From contig CM068592.1 in NCBI GenBank assembly GCA_035048485.1, positions 41,944,045-42,008,044 of the forward strand: a stretch of 64,000 nt of DNA, in the 5' to 3' direction. Each line of letters starts with the position of its first letter. Position 1 is the stretch's first letter. The stretch is from Pteria penguin. Its lineage: Eukaryota > Mollusca > Bivalvia > Pterioida > Pteriidae. This document shows positions 13,601 to 22,600 of this stretch, piece after piece. The position numbers and the translations under genes were made by a program. The notes below the pieces were generated by a model. It was not told where the DNA came from. It was given only the letters and a program-made list of their open reading frames with translations, and searched no databases.

Positions 13601-16600
13601 GAGATAAGAGGAATTATGACTTATTCCTATGTCCATGTCAGTCGAGGAGATAAGAGGAATCATATGTCCGTATCTAGAGAGAAAATAAGAGGAATCATGA
13701 CTTATGCCTATGTCCATATCTAGAGAGGAAATAAGAGGAATCATGAATTATGCCTATGTTCATGTCAGGGGAGGAGATAAGAGGAATCATGACTGATGCC
13801 TATGTCCATGTCAAGGGAGGAGACTAGAGGAATCATGACTTACACCTATGTCCATGTCAGGGGATGAGATCAGAGGAATCATGACTTATGCCTATGCCCA
13901 TGTCAGGGGATGAGATCAGAGGAATCATGACTTATGCCTATGCCCATGTCAGGGGAGGAGATAAGAAGAATCATGACTTATGCCTATGTCCATGTCAGGG
14001 GAGGAGATTTGAGGAATGATGACTTATGCCTATGTCCATATCTAGAGAGGAAATAAGAGGATCACGAGTTATGGACATGTTCATATCAGAAGAGATAAGT
14101 GAGATAATAAATTATACTGATGTCCATTTCAGATAAAACGAAGAAAAATTCAATGTCCTTACCGAATATCATCCTCATGCTGGATTTTTCACAGCTAGAT
14201 ATCCCGTACAGCTGTGCATCTTATAGAGGAAATAATACAAACAGAACAATATAGAATATAGATTTGTCATTACACAATCAAGAATTATACAATTTATAAA
14301 ACATAAGCATAATCCTAGCCAGCAACCTCTCGGGTATAAACTAATGCTCTTATGATTTAAAAAAAATTCACATAAACTTATGGGACGTTGAACATTGATC
14401 ATATCAACTCTGAAATGATTTGTTTTCGGTTTTTAAGGTAATCAACCATTATCCCCATTTTGTCAGTTTATGTTGCAAACATGCATTCACAAATAAAGTC
14501 ATATATGCATTTACAAATAAAGTCAAACATGCATTCACAAATAAAGTCAAACATGCATTTACAAATAAAGTCACACATGCATTCACAAATAAAGTCACAC
14601 ATGCATTCACAAATAAAGTCACAATGTCAAATGAGATATCATAAATATGATTAACAGCGAGAGCTCTGCATTCAAACTATTCAGATGAATGAATCTTGAT
14701 TAAACAATGAATGACGAGTTCTGGATGACCCGCGGTCGCGTAATAACTTACGATCTTATGATGAATGAATCAATGTATTGGTCGTTGCCTATGAATATCT
14801 CGTATACATATAAATAGCTAAGACTTCCATCAGCCTCTCTATCAAAACGTACTGCGATGGTATAATGAATTTCAGATGACGATATATCATTGAATACTAC
14901 CTTAATTAATTTTATTCTGTAAACTACGACATTAATTTCAGTTGTTCACATTTATCATAGTCAATGTTACAAACATCTCCACAATGTTCCTTCAACACCA
15001 TTTATTGAGAAATACAATAATAACACTTGCTTTACCATCTACTTGTACTATTCGGCAAACACATACTTTAGCTAATTTTGTATATAGTTAAAGTAGCTAG
15101 CCAGTCAGGGGATACTTATTATTGACGGGCACAAGGTCTCGTCTCTTGGCGGACGTAGCTAGCCAGACAGGAGATACTGATTATTCACGGGCACAAGGTC
15201 TCGTCTCTTGGCAGACGTAGCTAGCTAGACAGGAGATACTAATTATTTACGGACACAAGGTCTCGTCTCTTGGCGGACGTAGCTAGCTAGACAGGAGATA
15301 CTGATTATTCACGGGCACAAGGTCTCGTCTCTTGGCGGACGTAGCTAGCTAGACAGGAGATACTGATTATTCACGGGCACAAGGTCTCGTCTCTTGGCGG
15401 ACGTAGCTAGCTAGACAGGAGATACTAATTATTCACGGGCACAAGGTCTCGTCTCTTGGCGGACGTAGCTAGCTAGACAGGAGATACTGATTATTCACGG
15501 GCACAAGGTCTCGTCTCTTGGCGGACGTAGCTAGCCAGACAGGAGTTAGTAATTATTTACGGGCACAAGGTCCCGTCTCTTGGCGGACGTAGCTAACCAG
15601 ACAGGACCCGGTTGCACAATGCGTTGTTAAATTTAAGTTGGAGTTAACCCATAGTTAAACTCATGGTTAGATTAACTTCAAGTTAAATCTGTTGCACAAA
15701 GTTAACTTAGAGTTAACTTACGGTTAAGTTCATGGTTAAATACCCATAATTTAACAGTGGTCTGAAGCATGATTAAATATTTAACTGCGAACTGAAAATG
15801 GTAGATCGTTATTCCCCGCGTTTCCTGGAACGCTAAAAATAAAGATGTAATGTAAATCCCGAAAATTACGTACCCTATTTTACTCACACCTGTTATAAAC
15901 GTCTTAAATTACATATGGAACAAAAACGTTGAAGCATTTGAAATCATTGTTCCTTGTGTTTCACTGTTGTTTTACATAATATTGGATGATACTTCAGTCA
16001 TATGTGATGGCACACTGATAGATTGCATAAGGTAATCGTCGCATTTGACCACGGGGAGAGAGTGGTCATCTTCCTTTATAAATATATACAGGCGTACAGT
16101 TGGAGTGGGGTATACATTAAGTCAATCAAATGTATAGATGGGTGTCATTTTCTCTCAAAGACACACATGTATCAATACTTAGTCTTTTTATTTAGGCCTA
16201 AGCTTTAAAGACTACGTATGCGTACTATTATTTTCGTTTCGATATAAATATACAAGTTGGAGTATCGATCTGTATTAAACACTTTTTACGTCATCGTTAC
16301 GTAGGCGGAGCCCTATGCATCATTTGCATTTTTCAGACGTGCGAAAAAAAAAAAGCACGATGGCGAGTTTAGATGTATCTTTTCAGTATTAAGAAAAGAA
16401 AATGAAATGAAATTAGTAAAGCTTTAACAGAAGGTTTTATGGAGAAATCGCACACTTTATTTGCAAAGTTGACACATTTCAACACCACTGAGAAGAAAAA
16501 AGGTGCATAGGACCCCCTATGAAGTATCCATTCTCATAGACAATAGTCTAATGAGATCGAAATTTGCATAATACTCTACATATGGTGTCATTGTCCAATG

Positions 16601-19600
16601 TAAGATTTAGACTATTCTATAACAGTGGCGGATTTAGAGGGGGTGCCGCACACCCCCCCCCCCCTCTCCTTTAGCCGCATATCATTTATCGGTAAAAATC
16701 CAGATTTGGCAGTAAAAATGGCTGCCGGAGTAATTTGGCGAATACACATGTGCCCCCCCCCCCCCTTCCTTTCAGAAATCCTGGATGGATCCGCGACTGT
16801 GTAAACAAGAAGTACACAGTATGAATTGCGGCTGAGTAGTACTGACAAGGTCAAGAGAGCATTATGAACAAGAGTAATTTTAATGTTAAAATATGACCCA
16901 CCACTACATGTCAATTTTCAACGAGAGTCACATTTTCACGCTAGATTCACTTTTTCACGCGTGGGTGAAGTAATTAAATCACGGACCGAGTCAATTTTTA
17001 AAATCGACCCTTAAAACTGACCTGAGGGTCACTTCTTTAATGTTGCAAACGGCATCTGTTTGATGAAAAGACATAAATTTTGACCTTTGCAACGGACCCT
17101 CCCGAAGCAGTGAGGGATCTGCAACGTACCTACCACGCCTATCGCGACACGAGGTCTTGGTTTTCCTGTCCTATCTGAAAGACAATTAAGACATCAGCGG
17201 GAATCGAACCCAAGAACTATCGAACTATAGGCCTATATAGTCAACTCGCTTATCACTCTACCACGCCGGCTAGATGTTTATTTATTTATTTATTTATTCA
17301 TTTATACGGCATATTTGTCGTCAAATTTTCATTTTTACCATATTTTACCATAAGGACACTGTTGAACTGACTTTTCAACTTATAAGTATGAAATATTTCC
17401 AAAAGAATAAGCTCAATGTTGAGCGCCAAATAGTTGTGGTCATCAGAATTATGTTCCGAAACTTTCATGAGCAATTTTGTAAATATTTTAAAAGAATTGC
17501 TATAAAACTTTGGACTTTATTTATCACAAGTTTTAAGTTTACATTTTTTTTTCTATTTTTGACTGACACATTGCTTCTCATTGAAAATAATAAGGCCCTA
17601 GGGCTTTGACAAATGGATAAGAGGAACTGGTTTAATTCTTCATTTTGTATACAACACATAAATGTATACATGTATTTGATATATTTTATTCTCCTCATTT
17701 CAAAAATATATGCCGTAGGATTTTTTTACAATGACAATGTTACTGATAGATACTGCCAAATGTTTTCGTAATCTAATTTTGTTATTTGATGAAGAAAATC
17801 GGAAAAATGTGATTTAATCAAAATTAATCAAAATTTAAAGTAGATCTACCTTAAAACTCATTTCCACTCGTCATTATTTTTTTCAGATTATTAGATTTTT
17901 TATGACTACTCACAATGTACAAAACGTATATAGATAGTGGAGAAAAAAAATGACGTCATATCTGTGTCAAGTTTTGAGCCTTAGACTTGCGACTGATTCA
18001 TGACGTGTGCATGACGTATACTGCATATTTTACACAAGTTTACAGATGTGATAATATAGGACGGTTCAAAATCGGTGTATATATGTGTTTTTACTTCTAC
18101 AAAAGTTATCGAAATTATTCGAAAAAGGAGCCTTTGGTGCACTTGAATTCAGGTAGGACACACTTTTTACGATTCCGAGGGACATGTTTGCGTCTTATTT
18201 GACTTCTTTGAAATTCACGTACGATTATGGCAGCTATATTTAGTCTTAGTCTAAAAGTTAAGGCTGCCTCAAAGCAGGCGTAAATTATATAGGCTAACAT
18301 TTAGGCCTGTGATTAACTTACGACACGTCCTTTGATGAAACGCAAGTTAGTTCCAAAATTTGACTTAGTCCGAAAGTTACGCCCGACTAAGCTTACGACC
18401 AGGCTTAGGTCCTTTGATGAAGCGGGGTCTTGGGATCTTTCATTTTATTGCACAAATTATCTATAAATAAAAATACGGGAAAATAACGGATATCGAATGC
18501 ATTATGGGTAAACTTGCCTAACTCTGATTTAACTACGAGTTAAAATTTTAACCTCGAATTAAGTTATGGTTAACTAACTACACGATTGTGCAACAAATTT
18601 TAACCAAGTAGTTAGCTAACTTCAAGTTAAAATTTTAACTTATAATTAACAGCTAACTACAAATTAATTTAACAACGCATTGTGCAACCCGGTGAGATAC
18701 TAATTATTTACGGGCACAAAGTCTCGTTTTGGCGGACGTAGCTAGCCAGAGAGGAGATACTTATTATTCAAGGGCACAATGTCTCGTCTCTTGAAGTCAT
18801 TGAGGAATCCTTACTGAAAAAACCCCAAAAGAACAAAAACTATACGATTCCTTGTGAAAATACCCGCAGGAGACCATGGACAACTCTTGGCTTCTTTTTC
18901 GCAGACACAGTCTCATGTTTGATTACCAGAAAAGTCTATGTGGCCCAGTGGATAAGTTGCTTGTCTTGTGACCGAAAGATTGCGGGTGAAACAATAAAAA
19001 CCGAGGTCCTGTGTCACGGTAGGCGTGTCACGTAAAAGATCCCTCACTACTTCGGAAGGGTCCGTTGCAAAGGTAAAAATTTCTATGTGATGCATCAGGC
19101 AGATGCCGTCACCATATACATGTACGTGAAATAATCGTGGAGTGACGTAAAACAATAATCAGTCAATCATTTGATCTACCTGATGATGAAAAATTCATGG
19201 CCTTATTCTATATATATATATATATATGGATAATGATAGGCATTACACACGCTAATGTTACATGGATATACGAAATGAAATTCCCTGTAATGTGAGACCG
19301 TGGCGTTAATGAATTACATGTATCATGTTATTGGTTTTATCAAAATGCATATTTTCGCTAATATCTGTTTTGACATGGCGTCATTATGCTCCAAATTGAC
19401 GCTATTATGCCTCAACTCTTGGCTAGATTGTTACAGGATTATACCTTTTACTTCAGTCCATTTGACCGTAATGTCTTTATGTAATATTTAGCGTTTGGAC
19501 CTGACGTATGAAGCAGTGGACATGCTCTGTCAGTTGCGGGAGACCGGACACTCGGACATGAAATGTTTCCAGCAGATTATTATCACCTTACATGTTAGTG

Positions 19601-22600
19601 TGATGGACCTGATCCGACAGGAAAACAAACAGGTGCGTATGCCTAGTGTGACAAGCCAAGGGAATGATTTTATTCAATTCTCAATATCTTATGATACTGT
19701 AGAGGCACTTATATTTCGAGTGACTTTGTTTTTAGCGAGGATCCCACATCGGATATTTTTCGCGAAGTCGACAAAATGATGACGGACTCTTGTTCTCGAC
19801 AGAGTTCATTCAGACTAATGCATTTTCGATGATACTGTTAAACTATCATTACTGAGTTTAAATCACACCCATTCGGGATTTTACAAGACTATGAACTACT
19901 GTAGACTACCATTAGAAATACCATCCTTCATTTGGTTACAACCTGCTAAGTTCATGTCAGTTGTTTGTTTATCTTTGTTTTATTACTGATATATGTATTT
20001 TGAAAATGAATGCTTAATTTTGGCAAGCCAGGTAAGAGACGTTTACTTCTGCCGGACACCTGGTCTCACCTAAATTTCCGGGTGTTCATAGTAGTTCTTT
20101 GTTTGGAATTAGTGCCATTGTTATAAGCATCAATTATTAGCGCATTCATCCTTAGGACCGTTGATCTTTATTTACTACGCCTTGGAGACTTTTGTCATAC
20201 AGCTGTCAGAATCCCCCCTTTTTTTATTCCTTTAATGTTTCGATATTTGTTACAGAGTGAGGCCAACGTTGGTTTGCAGGATCAAGTATGCACATCAGCA
20301 GCGGCAAAGGTAACACATTACAAACCGAATGCACTAGCACACAATCTAATTGTAGCAATGAACTGACGTGTGCTCATATAGTGGAACACAAGCCATAACA
20401 AAGTGCCGACCTTCACGTTTGTAAGAACATCAGTTCAGATAAATAGTCTTTCGAATGGCAGGGCTATTTTTTTCTGCACTGTCATTTTATACAAAGTAGG
20501 ACCTCATTCCAATTAAACACGAGTGTTGACAAACAACTCTACTTCAACATCGGCTCCTGTCTGCATGTGTCTAACTGTACACTTCCTTCTGAGTTACGAT
20601 CTCATTAAATCAGTACTGATCTAGTCTCATTAGCGCCAAAATCTCAGGAATATATCTGAATAGTCTGTATAAGAGGAAAATATGATAATTACCATATGGA
20701 TTGTTGACATACGGTGCCATTAGAACATTAATGCTGACCTTACTAGTAACTTAATTTGATAGTTTGATAAATCACTACCAAAGACTTTATTGACTTGCTA
20801 TAGTGGTTAAGCGCTTGGCTTGCGGCGCCGACGATCCGGGTTCGATTCTAAGGTTGTGCCACTATGTTTAAGAGGTTGGTTACCTCTAACAGACCAACCA
20901 ACCATTAAGTTTATAAAACATTATTTAATTTAAAAATATTAAATGGTGCAGATCTTCGTCAAAACTTTTTCTTTAATGACTGCTTGAAGATGGCAATTGT
21001 TGAGCTGTTTCTAAAGGAATTTCACTCTCGACCACTAAAAGGACAGCATTGATCAGTTATCTGTTGTATGTAAATATATTGAAGTCCAGATGGAATTTGC
21101 AATAAAGACCATGTTTGCATGTTTTGGTTGACAAACACTTATCAGTGATCCTTAGACAGGCGGCAAGAAATCTGACTGAATAGCATGAAAGAGTCATCGC
21201 AGGAAATGTGAGATACATGTAGTTCGTCACCAAAAATATCTGATTACATTGCAGTTACAGTGCCGACGTAGGACGGTTAACTCATTGCCAATTGGTGTAG
21301 TTTACCCATTGGCGGATATTCTCCACTTGCCGATTTAGGACGGATATTTGACTCATAGTCAATTAGTGTAGTTAACTCTTTGACAAATATCTTCCATTTG
21401 CCGACTTAAGACGATGAATTGATTCGTCAACTGGAGTAGTTTACCCATTGACGAATATTTTCCTTTTGCCGACTTAGGACGGTTAATAAACATGTTGTCA
21501 ATAAGTTCAATGCACCTTTTACAGGACTATATGTTGACTTTTTGTCAATTACTGTAGTTTTTCTATTGGCGGATATCTTCTACTTGCGTTGAAGACATTG
21601 TAGTCGGATATAGCTCATTTGTAAGATTACTGTCCGGCGTGATACGTTTAGTGAAAATATTTAAATATCTATTAGAAGTAGTTGGTTGGTTGGTGTTTTA
21701 CGTCGCCTTCAACAATATTCCAGTTATATCGCGACATGGAAGCAGGAGGTTACCAACCTCTTAAACATAGTGGAATCGAACCCGGGTCGTCGGCGCCGCA
21801 AGCCAAGCGCTTAACCACTACACCACGCCTGCCCCATCTATGAGAAGTAAGTGTACAATTAGAAACAAAAAACAAAACAAAACAAAAACAAAAAAAAAAA
21901 AAAAATAATAACAAAATGTCTAAATAAAATCCATATCTGTTAGTTAAATCAGCCCACCGAACTTGTTTCCACCTGATAAAGGAAAAGTGGGCGAAAATTT
22001 GTGGACATTGAGTAGTTCTTGTTAATTAGAAAAAAAAGTAAAATGTTACGCAGACAAAGAAGTAAAATACAATCAAAGGAATTAAGTATTGCTTTCTATT
22101 TACATTCGTTTTCACATAAGTCAAGAGTAGATTGATTTCTGTTCTCACAGTTGCGAATTAAAATGATGTATTGCAGATATATTATGAATTTGAATTGTAG
22201 ATGGTGAGCACTTACCTGTGTACCACATACCTGTGTCCCAATCATACAGATGTGCTACAGAGGTATGTTACATAATGCCTTTTAATAAACTGTATGTTCA
22301 GCGAGAGGGAAGAAAAAAAAGGTCCATATTAAGGTTTTGTTACATTGCGATCACGTCCCTACATCAACACGTTCTTTACTCATCTTGTCTGTTCACATCT
22401 ATTAACTGAATTGAGGTTTTGTGTTGAGATTCCCAAATTATTGTCATTTCCATAGTAAATGGTTTTGTTAGACTCACGTCTTTACAAAGTTATCTTCGAC
22501 AGAACATCTGACAGCTTATATATTGTCTCGGAAATTGAATAGGGTGTAGATGGCTAAATGGATCATTTTGCTATAGAGTAGTACAGTAATGACACTAATT

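Larger units (their letters stand above)
15606..18693. mobile_element. 3.1-kb DNA transposon with long terminal inverted repeats, no transposase seen
   Basis: Left end ACCCGGTTGCACAATGCG and the complementary right end (one mismatch over about 27 bp) bracket 3088 bp. Similarity continues about 200 bp inward in degraded form, with a second GTTGCACAA about 100 bp in on each side and many GTTAA subterminal motifs. It interrupts the 62-bp array: array sequence resumes at 18694. No transposase-like frame is visible; the interior is AT-rich and carries a MITE-like poly-C unit, a SINE and possibly another repeat around 18160-18430. The target duplication is not resolvable. Superfamily unassigned; GTTGCACAA/TTAA-rich ends are reminiscent of Harbinger-like elements. 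Confidence 0.7.
9917..19491 (+). other. Intron 1 (9.6 kb), repeat-packed
   Basis: GT at 9917 and AG at 19490-19491. It contains the 21-, 68-, 46-, 24- and 62-bp arrays, the 3.1-kb transposon and two SINE A copies, listed separately. The unlisted stretches 12210-12805, 14130-14479, 14624-15092 and 19175-19491 show no exon or other feature I can support, apart from a short (TA)n at about 19209-19227. Confidence 0.75.

Noticed and set aside
17274..18202. Open frames inside the 3.1-kb transposon as its transposase
   Set aside because: AT-driven Phe/Ile/Tyr-rich frames without catalytic motifs or similarity between neighbouring frames.
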